Counted from the first letter of the stretch, positions 45,999 to 55,655 are shown. The stretch is DNA of 64,000 nt from an uncultured Bacteroidia bacterium (GCA_903850335.1 CAINLJ010000168.1:1-64000), one strand, 5' to 3'. The notes: generated from the letters alone by a model not told the origin. Numbers and translations: made by a program.

Positions 45999-47915
45999 AT
46001 GGGAAAGATTATTGGAATTGATTTAGGAACAACCAACTCCTGTGTTGCTGTGATGGAAGGCAACGAACCGGTGGTTATACCCAACAGTGAAGGAAAGCGT
46101 ACTACTCCATCGGTGGTTGCTTTTGTTGAAAACAGCGAGCGAAAAGTTGGTGATCCTGCTAAACGTCAGGCGATCACGAATCCCAACAAAACGATCTCTT
46201 CGATCAAACGCTTTATGGGTGAACCCTATACGAGTCTGTCGAAAGAAATTAAGAGAGTACCGTTTACGGTTATTCAGGGAGATCATGATACGCCCAGGGT
46301 TAAGATTGACGATCGTTTCTATTCGCCTCAGGAAATTTCGGCTATGGTACTTCAAAAAATGAAGAAGACCGCTGAAGATTACCTGGGACAAGAAGTTACT
46401 GAAGCGGTAATTACTGTACCCGCATACTTCAACGATTCGCAGCGTCAGGCTACTAAAGAAGCTGGCGAGATCGCGGGTTTAAAGGTTCGAAGGATCATCA
46501 ATGAACCTACTGCAGCCTCTCTTGCCTATGGTCTCGACAAGATGCATAAAGATATGAAAATTGCCGTTTTTGACCTTGGCGGAGGAACGTTTGATATTTC
46601 AATCCTTGAGCTGGGTGACGGCGTTTTCGAGGTAAAATCAACGGATGGAGATACTCATCTGGGTGGTGATGATTTTGATCAGGCTATAGTCGACTGGCTG
46701 ACTGATGAGTTCAAAAAAGACGAAGGTGTTGATTTGCATAAGGATGCAATGGCACTCCAACGTCTTAAAGAAGCTGCTGAGAAAGCTAAGATCGAACTCT
46801 CGAGCTCGACACAAACTGAAATTAATCTGCCATACATCATGCCTGTCAACGGGGTTCCAAAGCATCTTGTAAAGACACTTACCCGTGCAAAATTCGAGCA
46901 GTTGTGTGATAAATTAATCAATGCGACTATTGAACCTTGTCGTAAGGCATTGCAAAATGCAGGGATGACAATTAAAGATATTGATGAAGTTATACTTGTT
47001 GGAGGATCTACAAGGATCCCATCAATCCAGGAGAAAGTTCAGAGTTTCTTTGGTAAGGTTCCATCAAAAGGTGTAAATCCGGATGAGGTTGTTGCTGTAG
47101 GTGCTGCCATCCAGGGAGGTGTACTTTCTGGTGAAGTTACGGATGTATTATTACTCGATGTAACACCATTATCGCTGGGTATTGAAACAATGGGTGGTGT
47201 CATGACAAAACTTATTGAGGCTAATACAACAATCCCAACCAAAAAAGCAGAAACATTCACAACTGCAGCCGATAGTCAGCCTTCTGTTGAAATTCATGTG
47301 CTTCAGGGTGAGAGACCAATGGCCTCCGGAAATAAGACAATTGGCAGGTTCCACCTTGACGGACTTCCTCCTGCACCCCGTGGTGTTCCACAGATTGAAG
47401 TTGCCTTTGATATTGATGCAAATGGTATTTTACATGTAACAGCAAAGGATAAAGCGACAAATAAGGAACAATCAATCAGAATAGAAGCTACAACAGGTCT
47501 GACAGATGAAGAGATCAGAAGGATGAGAGATGAGGCTGCAGCAAATGCAGAATCTGACAAACAGGCTAAAGAAAAAGTTGAAAAGTTAAATCATGCCGAT
47601 ACCCTGATCTTCCAGACTGAAAAACAGTTGAAAGAGTTTGGAGACAAACTTCCTGCTGATAAAAAGGGTCCTATTGAAGCGGCTTTAACTAAATTAAAAG
47701 ACGCTCATAAGATTCAGGATCTTGCAGGCATAGATGCTGCAACAACTGAGCTTAACACTGTTTTCCAGGCTGCATCCCAGGAGATGTATAATGCGGCAAG
47801 TGCACAACCAGGGCCGGATGGAGCCGCAGGACACCAAGCCAATCCCGGATCCCATCAACAGGGACCCAAAGGAGATGGTGAAGTAACAGACGTCGATTTT
47901 GAAGAAGTAAAATAG
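45999..47915 (+). CDS. dnaK: Molecular chaperone DnaK (Hsp70)
   Basis: A 638-residue Hsp70 from the ATG giving [21 protein letters not shown]; an in-frame TTG 11 codons upstream adds an atypical extension. The ATPase domain has [17 protein letters not shown] and [17 protein letters not shown]. The substrate domain includes [14 protein letters not shown], and the C-terminus ends [11 protein letters not shown] as in other bacterial DnaK. grpE and dnaJ are not adjacent. Two palindromic repeats and a terminator follow. Confidence 0.98.
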   Translation: MGKIIGIDLGTTNSCVAVMEGNEPVVIPNSEGKRTTPSVVAFVENSERKVGDPAKRQAITNPNKTISSIKRFMGEPYTSLSKEIKRVPFTVIQGDHDTPRVKIDDRFYSPQEISAMVLQKMKKTAEDYLGQEVTEAVITVPAYFNDSQRQATKEAGEIAGLKVRRIINEPTAASLAYGLDKMHKDMKIAVFDLGGGTFDISILELGDGVFEVKSTDGDTHLGGDDFDQAIVDWLTDEFKKDEGVDLHKDAMALQRLKEAAEKAKIELSSSTQTEINLPYIMPVNGVPKHLVKTLTRAKFEQLCDKLINATIEPCRKALQNAGMTIKDIDEVILVGGSTRIPSIQEKVQSFFGKVPSKGVNPDEVVAVGAAIQGGVLSGEVTDVLLLDVTPLSLGIETMGGVMTKLIEANTTIPTKKAETFTTAADSQPSVEIHVLQGERPMASGNKTIGRFHLDGLPPAPRGVPQIEVAFDIDANGILHVTAKDKATNKEQSIRIEATTGLTDEEIRRMRDEAAANAESDKQAKEKVEKLNHADTLIFQTEKQLKEFGDKLPADKKGPIEAALTKLKDAHKIQDLAGIDAATTELNTVFQAASQEMYNAASAQPGPDGAAGHQANPGSHQQGPKGDGEVTDVDFEEVK

Positions 47916-47925
47916 ATTCATTAAC

Positions 47926-48005
47926 ACAGGTAGAGACGCAAGATCTTGCGTCTCAGGATGGGAAGATATATTGTCAACAGGTAGAGATGCAAGATCTCGC
48001 GTCTT
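47926..48005. repeat. Two tandem copies of a palindromic repeat
   Basis: ACAGGTAGAGACGCAAGATC is followed by TTGCGTCTC (47926-47954) and recurs at 47977-48005 with three differences. The core of copy 1, GAGACGCAAGA/TCTTGCGTCTC, is a perfect 22-bp palindrome. It starts 10 nt after the dnaK stop. Confidence 0.8.
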
Positions 48006-48109
48006 GAATGGGCGGATGGAGAGATAATTTCCAGGCAAACCACCAGTCCTGACAGATAAATCCAAATATATCCTACCTATCTGTTAATCAATAATATTAG
48101 AATTTTTTT

Positions 48110-48137
48110 AAGCCCGTTTATTAACTTAAGCGGGCTT
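48110..48137. terminator. Bidirectional terminator between dnaK and the plug gene
   Basis: A 7-bp stem AAGCCCG/CGGGCTT, loop of 14 nt, with T-runs on both strands (TTTTAATTTTT on plus, AAAAAAA before it on plus). It sits between convergent genes. Confidence 0.8.
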
Positions 48138-48144
48138 TTAATTT

Positions 48145-49458
48145 TTACCTTTTGACCGAATTTATTGTCCTGTACCCTATAAGCTTGTCATACCTGGAGG
48201 AGAAACCATGATAATAAACAAACAGGTTATATTCGTTTTCTGTCTCTACGTGACTTCCCTCAATCAGAGTGTTATCAATTTTCGAATCTCCGCTTTGGAC
48301 ATAAACATATTGATAATCGTAAAATCCCTGCTTTAAAGTAACTGTAGCCTCATATCGTTTCAGGTCAAAATTCCAGATCATCCTGTTTGCCGGCAAACAT
48401 TGCCAGTCAGACAAGCCACCAAATACATATACCTGACCTGAGGATAACGGTTCAGGCATCTCCAGGGAAAAAAGAACATCAATATAATCAGACTCAAGAT
48501 CTGCATCATTCGCACGGTTATTTTTTACAAGATAACGTCCATTCATATCATTTTCAGTCAGATAACCGGTATTCTGACGGGGTTGGTCTGTGCGTAATGT
48601 AACCTTATAATACGGATCATTGAATACAATATTAGCCACTCCAAAGCCATTAATACGTAAATCTTTTGTATCAAAGTTCCTGAACTCGTTTCCACCTGGA
48701 AAAGTATTCTCCCGGCTAAGGTCATAGATAAGCTCTGCGTCCCTTATAAAAGTTGGTTTCAGATTTCCAAGACAATTATCCTCCCTGTTATTTTGTTTGA
48801 GTATTACCTTTACCTCATTACGCGGATCCGAAATAGGTATATGTAAATAACTTACGTTAAAATCAACCTCCTGGTCACGACCACGGTATCCTTCGTAGGT
48901 CGATTTTTTAACCTCTCCATTGATTTCCGCGATAGGTTCAAGAACATAAAACCTTCGTGTAAGTATGGGGGTATCTCTCTTTCCATCCTCGAAAACAGTA
49001 ATCACATAATTTCCTGAAATCAGAAACCGGACCTGTTCATTAGGCAACATAAGCTGGTAATTTGTGTATCTTATTGTTGTATTAACGGATGGCGCATAAT
49101 CGTTAACCGGGTTCTCGATGAACCCTTCCATATATTCTGCCTGCACGAGTCTGGAAGGAAACCATTCAGCATCGCAGTGAGTTATGATATATGAGAAACT
49201 GGTTGTCCCTTCCGATAATTCATCAAACTTCAGAATTAGTTGCTGATCTGTTCCAAGATCAATAACCGGATTTGAAAATTCCCAACCCTTCCTGAAAAAC
49301 TGTACACTTCTGATATTATCACGGAAAATACTATTTTTCATCGGATCCAGACCACTTGCTGAAGCAGCTAACGGCTCTGATAATCCCGAAATAATTAAAA
49401 TTAAAACAGAGAAAAGTGTTTTAACATTCTTTTGGGACAAGGCATTTATTACTGACAT
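48145..49458 (-). CDS. Type IX secretion plug-domain protein (DUF5103)
   Basis: A 437-residue secreted protein (signal-like LFSVLILIISGLSEPLAASA). The conserved start (IFRDNIRSVQFFRKGWEFSN), QLILKFDELSEG, YIITHCDAEWFPS and VNTTIRYTNYQLMLPNEQV fit the DUF5103 family, whose Flavobacterium member (Plug) closes the SprA translocon of the type IX system. It starts 25 nt after the DUF3810 gene, so they may be co-transcribed. The presence of T9SS in this organism is inferred from this. Confidence 0.88.
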   Translation of the reverse strand: MSVINALSQKNVKTLFSVLILIISGLSEPLAASASGLDPMKNSIFRDNIRSVQFFRKGWEFSNPVIDLGTDQQLILKFDELSEGTTSFSYIITHCDAEWFPSRLVQAEYMEGFIENPVNDYAPSVNTTIRYTNYQLMLPNEQVRFLISGNYVITVFEDGKRDTPILTRRFYVLEPIAEINGEVKKSTYEGYRGRDQEVDFNVSYLHIPISDPRNEVKVILKQNNREDNCLGNLKPTFIRDAELIYDLSRENTFPGGNEFRNFDTKDLRINGFGVANIVFNDPYYKVTLRTDQPRQNTGYLTENDMNGRYLVKNNRANDADLESDYIDVLFSLEMPEPLSSGQVYVFGGLSDWQCLPANRMIWNFDLKRYEATVTLKQGFYDYQYVYVQSGDSKIDNTLIEGSHVETENEYNLFVYYHGFSSRYDKLIGYRTINSVKR

Positions 49459-49483
49459 TTTTAAAATTATTAAATAAACTAAA

Positions 49484-50575
49484 TCATTTGACCTTTTGGC
49501 TCTGATTGTAATACCAGCTTAATACCAGACCGACAACCTGGCTGTAGTTTTTCACCCCTTCGTCAATATGATTGGTTTTAAGATATGCATTATTCGCGGC
49601 AGTCTGAACCTCATCCAGCGCAGTATTCCGAAGTCCCTGCCAATGGCTCCTTTGAAACCGCAAATTGTGGATTACCGGTTTATTAATTTTCCGGATAAAC
49701 TCTTTTGTATCTTTTAAGCTGCCGGCATCCGACAGGAAATACACCAGGAGATTTACATATCCGGAATATTGTAAACGCTGATCTTCAGAGGTAGTGCAAA
49801 CAATGAATGCTGCCAGATTTGCTTCCGCCTCATTTGTAATTCCAAATTGATGAGCTTTTTCATGGGCGAGCACAAACGGATACTCCATGGGAAGCAAATA
49901 GTAATTAAGATGAATTTCATTGAAAAATGGGCCGAAATAGCCGCTAACTCCGGATTTTGCAAAGAGCGAACTAAAAAGCGTTGTTTTTGGACGACGCAGT
50001 CCATTCGGGTAGTTTATTCCCAAAGTTGAGCTGTTTTTTGAATAGGAAAGCTCAACCAGGCTGTCAATTGCCGGATAATCATCACTGAGGATTTTAATAA
50101 AACTTGAGTTTGTGTGACTAATCATCGAATCGAGTACTGAACGAAAGACCTTCGCGTCAGGTTTATGTTTTTTCCAGCCGATTCTGTTCTCAAGTCCGGG
50201 TCTGAAATAATTTAACCCCCATACCAAATAAAATATTGTATAAAGAACCGCAAGTACCTGAGCAATCCGCAGACCAAACCAAATGATCTTAACTCTTTGA
50301 ATAACAACCAATACAATACCAAAAATAATCAACAGAATGAATATCACCCAAAAGATATCCCACAAAGAGAATGGAATCAGGTTACTTATGCCGGAGAATA
50401 AAATGGCAACTTTGGGATAAACACTTTTCGAATAGTGCTCTTCAACCATTTGGGGATGTCGGACAGCAAAACTGACAAGGATGAAAACAAGCAATGCTGC
50501 AATAAATGGCCACGAAATCAACGCAGTTTTTTTAATTCCAGGGAGTGATTTATAAGAAAGGAATCTAATTTTCAT
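49484..50575 (-). CDS. DUF3810 membrane-anchored zinc metalloprotease-like protein
   Basis: A 363-residue protein with three N-terminal membrane helices (about 20-40, 68-90 and 100-122) and a large outward domain. The zinc-protease motif HEKAHQ (HExxH) lies in FVLAHEKAHQFGITNEAEANL at about residue 240, with a downstream Glu as possible third ligand. The DUF3810 family is common in Bacteroidota. The substrate is unknown; proteolytic activity is inferred from the motif. Confidence 0.87.
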   Translation of the reverse strand: MKIRFLSYKSLPGIKKTALISWPFIAALLVFILVSFAVRHPQMVEEHYSKSVYPKVAILFSGISNLIPFSLWDIFWVIFILLIIFGIVLVVIQRVKIIWFGLRIAQVLAVLYTIFYLVWGLNYFRPGLENRIGWKKHKPDAKVFRSVLDSMISHTNSSFIKILSDDYPAIDSLVELSYSKNSSTLGINYPNGLRRPKTTLFSSLFAKSGVSGYFGPFFNEIHLNYYLLPMEYPFVLAHEKAHQFGITNEAEANLAAFIVCTTSEDQRLQYSGYVNLLVYFLSDAGSLKDTKEFIRKINKPVIHNLRFQRSHWQGLRNTALDEVQTAANNAYLKTNHIDEGVKNYSQVVGLVLSWYYNQSQKVK

Positions 50576-50680
50576 TATTCAGAATTCTATTGGTATCAGT
50601 CAAACTGATGGCTTAAAAAGAAAATCAGGTTGATTCGCTAAAATTATTGTTTGTAAAACTACAAAATGATTACCAATGTT

Positions 50681-50688
50681 TAACTTTG
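50681..50688 (+). promoter_or_regulatory. -7 box TAACTTTG almost touching the xseA start
   Basis: An exact TAnnTTTG followed by GGG and then ATGATG. If it is used, xseA mRNA would be leaderless or nearly so. No convincing -33 element lies 19 bp upstream. Confidence 0.45.
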
Positions 50689-50691
50689 GGG

Positions 50692-52143
50692 ATGATGAAT
50701 GAGCATGTAAAGTTATCTGAATTAAACGGGCGTGTGAAGAAAGCAATAGGTGAAACTTTCGCGGCTCCGGTATGGGTTATTGCTGAAATATCAGAATTAA
50801 AGATTAACCGAAATGGTCATTGCTATCTGGTTCTCATTGAAAAGGAAGAAAATGGCGATGCAATTTTAGCTCAGGCAAAGGCAACAATCTGGTCCTACAC
50901 ATTTAGGATGGTAAAACCGTTTTTTGAATCGATGACGGGGCAGCATCTGACTGAGGGTATAAAAATTCTGGTGAGCGTATCTGTAGAATTTCACGAATTA
51001 TACGGTTACAGTCTGAACATTCGTGATATTGATCCCACCTACACCTTAGGAGATATGGCGAGGCGAAGGCGTGAAATTATTTCCCGCTTACAATCCGAGG
51101 GAGTAGCTGAGATGAATAAAGAGCTCGAACTTCCGCTGGTTCCTCAAAGAATAGCCATTATATCATCTCCCACCGCTGCAGGTTACGAGGATTTTTCCGA
51201 ACAATTGAAGAATAATGTGGCCGGATATCATTTTTATGTCCGGCTGTTTCCGGCCATCATGCAGGGAAATCAGGCTGAATCATCAATTATTGCAGCACTA
51301 GAGCAGATTTATATTTACGAGAGTTTTTTTGATGCTGTAGTCATTATTCGTGGAGGAGGTTCGCAGGCCGATTTAAGTTGTTTCGACAACTATAATCTGG
51401 CCTATTTTATCACACAATTCCCACTCCCTGTAATTACAGGAATAGGCCACGAAAAAGATGATTCTATAGTTGATCTTGTCGCTCATACAAGGCTTAAAAC
51501 ACCTACTGCAGTTGCTGAGTTTCTGATAGGGGGAGTTTTCAGGTTTGACACCCATCTAAATGACTTGAACAATCGCTTTATATCCGTTATTAAGACCTTA
51601 CTTGAATCCGAAGGAAAAATTATAGACGGGTATACCCACAAGATTATACCGCTTGTACAGGACAAAATTTCCAGAGTCAATAAGCGGTTCGACCAGACAA
51701 TCTGGAGATTTGATAATCATGTTAAGGTTTTTGTTAATAATCAATCCATTAAATTGACAAGAACAGAAGAAGCGTTACAGCATAGATTTAAAAACTTCTC
51801 TCAACAGCAATTAAGATTACTTGAAAAAATAACCCATGCATTATCTTCCGTATCACAACGGGTCAACCAGTTAAATAAGGATATATTGTCCCGTAAAATC
51901 CAGCGTACAGAGAAACTGGCAAGAAAATTCCTGTCAGACAAAACGCATTACATTGAATTATCCCGTCAGAAGGCGCTGTTAATGGATCCGTCCAGAATTC
52001 TTGAACGAGGCTTTTCAATTACAACTTTCAATGGAAGAGCCTTAAAAGATATGGATAGGATATCTCCGGATGCTCTAATTAAAACAAGACTATATAAAGG
52101 CAGCTTAATCAGCCAGGTAAAAACAATAATTAATGAAGAATGA
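50692..52143 (+). CDS. xseA: Exodeoxyribonuclease VII large subunit
   Basis: About 483 residues from the first ATG of an ATGATG pair. N-terminal OB-fold (VKLSELNGRVKKAIGETFAA), catalytic core with ISSPTAAGYEDFSEQL, VVIIRGGGSQADLSCFDNY and PVITGIGHEKDDSIVDLVA, then a long coiled coil (about 290-440) and a C-terminal RGFSITTFNGR motif. It degrades single-stranded DNA with XseB. An upstream in-frame TTG is rejected because it would put a -7 box inside the gene. Confidence 0.95.
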   Translation: MMNEHVKLSELNGRVKKAIGETFAAPVWVIAEISELKINRNGHCYLVLIEKEENGDAILAQAKATIWSYTFRMVKPFFESMTGQHLTEGIKILVSVSVEFHELYGYSLNIRDIDPTYTLGDMARRRREIISRLQSEGVAEMNKELELPLVPQRIAIISSPTAAGYEDFSEQLKNNVAGYHFYVRLFPAIMQGNQAESSIIAALEQIYIYESFFDAVVIIRGGGSQADLSCFDNYNLAYFITQFPLPVITGIGHEKDDSIVDLVAHTRLKTPTAVAEFLIGGVFRFDTHLNDLNNRFISVIKTLLESEGKIIDGYTHKIIPLVQDKISRVNKRFDQTIWRFDNHVKVFVNNQSIKLTRTEEALQHRFKNFSQQQLRLLEKITHALSSVSQRVNQLNKDILSRKIQRTEKLARKFLSDKTHYIELSRQKALLMDPSRILERGFSITTFNGRALKDMDRISPDALIKTRLYKGSLISQVKTIINEE

Positions 52144-52360
52144 AATGAACGTAAGTAAAAAAAATACCTCTTACAAAGAGGCTATAACAGAAATCGAAGA
52201 GATACTCAATCAGTTAGATAATAATGAATTAGACGTTGATGAGCTTTCAGATAAGGTGAAAAGAGTTTCACAATTAGTTACTTTATGTAAGGAAAAGCTC
52301 CACAATACAGAGCAGGAAATTGACAAAATCCTAAAAGAAATGGATAATAATTTTCAGTAA
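52133..52360 (+). CDS. xseB: Exodeoxyribonuclease VII small subunit
   Basis: A 75-residue XseB, all helical, with the family's YKEAITEIEEILNQLDNNEL start and a coiled hairpin ending in acidic residues. Its ATG overlaps the end of xseA by 11 nt, as is usual for the xseA-xseB pair. Confidence 0.93.
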   Translation: MKNEMNVSKKNTSYKEAITEIEEILNQLDNNELDVDELSDKVKRVSQLVTLCKEKLHNTEQEIDKILKEMDNNFQ

Positions 52361-52443
52361 ATCTCAATTATATGAATTTTATCATCTTCCCTTTTCTAAA
52401 TTATCTCTAATTTTATAGCTTATATTTTTTGAAAATAAATAAG

Positions 52444-52989
52444 ATGGCTGAATCAAAAATCGATTTTTCGTTTGACAATCTTCACTTTTCTTGTGAAGGA
52501 GATAAGGAATGGGTAGAAAACCAATTAAATCAGATACTTAGCCGAATACCCGGGCTAAATAAATCTGAAGCGTTTATCAAATCCGGGAAGAAACCTTCAC
52601 TGGTAAAGGATAGCTTTACGGGGAAAATACAATCTTCCGGGAAAAAAGAGCTAAGTAAGGACGGAAGAAAGCACCGTTCAGATAATAATTCTAAATCTGA
52701 TTCATCAGCTGGTGATCCGCTTTATGAATTTCTCAGGGAGAAAAATGCAGATAAGAATCAGGTAAGGAAGTTCCTTGCTACGGCAGTTTATCTTCATTCG
52801 CAAGGAGTAGAAAAATTCTCAACTCCAATTGTCTCCAAATTGCTTAAATCTTCACAGATCGAAAAACTTATAAACGCCAGTGATTGTCTAAACAAAAACG
52901 AAAAGAAAGGATTTTGTATCAAGGATGATAAGGAATTTATTCTTACTGAATCTGGAATCCGTTCAATTATAGGCTCCAACGAGGGATAA
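52444..52989 (+). CDS. Uncharacterised protein, possibly winged-helix
   Basis: About 181 residues from an ATG; an in-frame TTG 5 codons upstream is less likely. The N-terminus (IDFSFDNLHFSCEGDKEWVE) resembles a small beta domain. A charged Lys/Ser linker (about 55-92) follows. The C-terminal half (FLREKNADKNQVRKFLATAV, KLLKSSQIEKL, NEKKGFCIKDDKEFILTESG) is spaced like a winged helix with an antiparallel wing. It lies 83 nt after xseB. I do not recognise the family, and the winged-helix idea is inference. Confidence 0.6.
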   Translation: MAESKIDFSFDNLHFSCEGDKEWVENQLNQILSRIPGLNKSEAFIKSGKKPSLVKDSFTGKIQSSGKKELSKDGRKHRSDNNSKSDSSAGDPLYEFLREKNADKNQVRKFLATAVYLHSQGVEKFSTPIVSKLLKSSQIEKLINASDCLNKNEKKGFCIKDDKEFILTESGIRSIIGSNEG

Positions 52990-52996
52990 GATCACC

Positions 52997-53039
52997 CAGG
53001 GTTGTATTAAAAGAGGAAAATGCTTTTGATACAACCCTG
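52997..53039. terminator. Bidirectional terminator-like hairpin
   Basis: A 17-bp stem CAGGGTTGTATTAAAAG/CTTTTGATACAACCCTG with one G-T pair and a 9-nt loop. It lies between convergent genes, 7 nt after one stop and 11 nt from the other. Confidence 0.75.
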
Positions 53040-53050
53040 ATTTAAATCTC

Positions 53051-55492
53051 CTAGAATCCTAGATTTAAACTAAGGATAAAATTCGTACCTGCCTGGGGGA
53101 AATATCCGTCCATTTTGTTGCGTGTACCTTCATAGAGATAGGAATAAACCCATGCATTGCTTTCGTAATGCTGATCAAGAAGGTTATTAATTAGCATGCT
53201 TAATTTCACTTCCCTAAAGAGTTTCTGCCTAACCGAATATTCAATTCGCAGATTATTAACCAGATAAGCATTTAGCTTACGGTCATTTCCGGATGTATTA
53301 TCGATATACTGCTTCCCTACATAATTGGTAAGAATGTTTATTTCCAAAAACTTAACCGGACTATATTTTAAAATACTATTGGCAACGATTTGCGGTGAAA
53401 AAGCCAGATCTGTTTTGCCTAATACATTTGCTTTCAAACCTCCATTATCCCAATCTTCAATAAATTCCGTAAAATTACTGATCTTATTTCTGCTCAATGT
53501 GGCATTTACATTCCATTTGAATTTCTTTAGAAATGTCATACCTCCTGTTAATTCAAAGCCCATTCTTGAGCTCTTATCCACATTTGTCATGACAGGCGCC
53601 CCGACAGAATTGATCTGTCCGGTATGAACCAACTGATTATTATAGTACATATAATACAGATTCGTTCCAATTTGAAGGCCTGCAGATTTAAACTTATAAC
53701 CTAATTCATAATCATTTAACGTCTCAAAAGTTGGCTGTTTTCCGGTTTTATCAGCATCGACAAAATTGTCACGGTTCGGCTCCCGGTTAGCACGGCCATA
53801 GCTCAGGTAAGCATCCTGATTGGCCGTGGGTGAATATACCAATCCAAACTTAGGATTGAAAAAATTATACCTGTGAGTTTGGTCAATATTTCTGATCTTT
53901 TCATCGGTTCCACCGATTTCATAATTGATTGACCGGTACTGAAGATCAGCCGTAGCATTCAGATTATCAATAAGATTAACACTGTATCTTGCGTAGACAT
54001 TAAAGTCCTTTTTCAATCCCGTTCCGCGGTACCATTCGTAATCCAGATTTGCTTCACCAGCTGTTTTAGCCCATATAATTCTTCCAAAATGCTGACCATC
54101 ATAGATATTGCCACTTCCACCAATATTCAGTGATGTGATTCCCTGCTTATAAACCATTGAAAATACAGTTCCATAGAAACTGTTATCCAGCCATTTGCGT
54201 GTAATCATATCCGTGTTTTCAATTGTCTGACCGTTAACTTCAGGATTAGCCAGTTTATAGTCGGCATAGCTTTGATTTGACTCATACTCCTCGTAATAAC
54301 CACGGCCATAGACAAAAAAAGCAGATGCATTCAAATTTAAATATGGATTAAACTTATGTGAGAACTGAAGCTGGTAGTTATCCTGCTGGTAATGATCTAC
54401 CTGATTCTTATATGTATAGAGATTATAGGTCCTGCTATTCGAATTAAGCATATTAAGTGTCTGTTCATGGGAATAGAGGCCATCAGTTTCATACTTGTTC
54501 ATTCCTGCAATATCGTTGTTCAGTCTAACAGAAGGAACACCATTCCAGGCCTGGTAGGTCTGCTCGAATCCTGAGAAGATAGCTGCCTTCAGGATAGTAT
54601 TGGCAGTAAAATAACCACCTGAAATGTTGAAGGATTTCAGGTCTGACTTTGCCCTGTCAATAAATCCGGCAGAATTGATCTTCGACAATGAGACATCAAC
54701 AGCAAATTTCCCATTCAAAAGACCGGAACTGGCACTCAGATTATTTCGAAATGTACTAAAAGAACCGGCGGACGATTTAAATTCAGCCTTTGCCTCCGGA
54801 TTGAGCTTACTCGTTTGCAGATCGATGCTTGCACCAAAGGCGCTGGCTCCATTCGTTGAATTTCCTACTCCCCTCTGAATCTGAATATTTTCAGTAGAAG
54901 CTGCCATATCCGGAATATCGACAAAATAGGTGATCTGTGATTCTGCATCCGACATTGGGATACCATTTATCGTTACATTTATCCGCGTCGGATCGGTCCC
55001 TCTAATCCGAAAACCAGTATAACCTATTCCATTTCCAGCATCCGAAGTTGCAACAAATGAGGGTGTATAATTTAGTAAATAAGGAATATCCTGACCAGTA
55101 TTTAAGGATTTAAGCTCTTCCTTTCCGATATTTGAATAGGCCAACGGAGATTTTTCTCCTGCACGTGCAGCGGATACAAGCACCTCCTCAGTCAAAATGC
55201 TTGATGGATCAAGCACAACATTAATATCTGTTGACTGATTCAGGTTCAACTCCTTACTGAAAGTTTTATAACCGACATAAGTTATAAGGAGATTGTGATC
55301 TCCATTTCTAATGTCTTTAATCTTAAATTCTCCCTTCAGTCCTGTCGATGCGACTAAGCTGTTGTCAATATATACATTCGCTCCAATTAAAAGTTCCCCC
55401 TTTACATCCTTTACGGTTCCTGTCAAATTTTCCTGCCCGTAAATTAATGTTGCAAAAAACTGCATTACCAAAAATAATCTGATTCGTTTCAT
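53051..55492 (-). CDS. TonB-dependent receptor under TPP-riboswitch control
   Basis: About 813 residues from the ATG giving a signal peptide (MKRIRLFLVMQFFATLIYG). A carboxypeptidase-like domain (LTGTVKDVKGELLIGANVYI, about 25-105) leads to the plug (GFRIRGTDPTRINVTINGIP, IQIQRGVGNSTNGASAFG) and barrel, ending AGTNFILSLNLGF. An earlier in-frame ATG at 55564 lies inside the riboswitch and is rejected. TPP riboswitch control suggests uptake of thiamine or a precursor; TonB receptors of this kind have been predicted for Bacteroidota. Confidence 0.9.
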   Translation of the reverse strand: MKRIRLFLVMQFFATLIYGQENLTGTVKDVKGELLIGANVYIDNSLVASTGLKGEFKIKDIRNGDHNLLITYVGYKTFSKELNLNQSTDINVVLDPSSILTEEVLVSAARAGEKSPLAYSNIGKEELKSLNTGQDIPYLLNYTPSFVATSDAGNGIGYTGFRIRGTDPTRINVTINGIPMSDAESQITYFVDIPDMAASTENIQIQRGVGNSTNGASAFGASIDLQTSKLNPEAKAEFKSSAGSFSTFRNNLSASSGLLNGKFAVDVSLSKINSAGFIDRAKSDLKSFNISGGYFTANTILKAAIFSGFEQTYQAWNGVPSVRLNNDIAGMNKYETDGLYSHEQTLNMLNSNSRTYNLYTYKNQVDHYQQDNYQLQFSHKFNPYLNLNASAFFVYGRGYYEEYESNQSYADYKLANPEVNGQTIENTDMITRKWLDNSFYGTVFSMVYKQGITSLNIGGSGNIYDGQHFGRIIWAKTAGEANLDYEWYRGTGLKKDFNVYARYSVNLIDNLNATADLQYRSINYEIGGTDEKIRNIDQTHRYNFFNPKFGLVYSPTANQDAYLSYGRANREPNRDNFVDADKTGKQPTFETLNDYELGYKFKSAGLQIGTNLYYMYYNNQLVHTGQINSVGAPVMTNVDKSSRMGFELTGGMTFLKKFKWNVNATLSRNKISNFTEFIEDWDNGGLKANVLGKTDLAFSPQIVANSILKYSPVKFLEINILTNYVGKQYIDNTSGNDRKLNAYLVNNLRIEYSVRQKLFREVKLSMLINNLLDQHYESNAWVYSYLYEGTRNKMDGYFPQAGTNFILSLNLGF

Positions 55493-55567
55493 TAAAATGA
55501 TTCGTAAAATGGTTAATACTAACCAATGAGGGGGAGAATCTATTTTTACAACGTGATTATTCATTTT

Positions 55568-55640
55568 CCCTTTCCGGCATTACCCGGACAGGTTCGATGG
55601 GTTTGATCTCAGCCTGAAATTTTAGGCACCCCTTATTGTT
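55568..55640 (-). ncRNA. TPP (thiamine pyrophosphate) riboswitch
   Basis: On the minus strand the conserved THI-element blocks appear in order: GGGGTGCC (55632-55625), CTGAGA (55612-55607), ACCC, GAACCTG (55595-55589) and GGGTAATGCCGG (55585-55574). The pairing GGGGTGCC...GGCTGAGA and the GAACCTGTCCGGGTAATGCC core are the classic TPP aptamer. It lies in the leader of the TonB receptor, about 75 nt before its ATG. Low TPP should switch the gene on. Confidence 0.93.
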
Positions 55641-55647
55641 TCGTGTG

Positions 55648-55655
55648 CAAATGTA
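55648..55655 (-). promoter_or_regulatory. -7 box TACATTTG before the riboswitch
   Basis: An exact TAnnTTTG on the minus strand, just upstream of the first riboswitch stem, so the transcript would begin at the aptamer. Confidence 0.7.

Noticed and set aside
46023-46391. A 122-codon frame antisense to dnaK
   Set aside because: The opposite strand is among the most conserved genes known; the frame is a by-product of its codon use.
55493-55564. An earlier ATG start for the TonB receptor
   Set aside because: It lies at the edge of the TPP riboswitch and would add 24 residues before the signal peptide.
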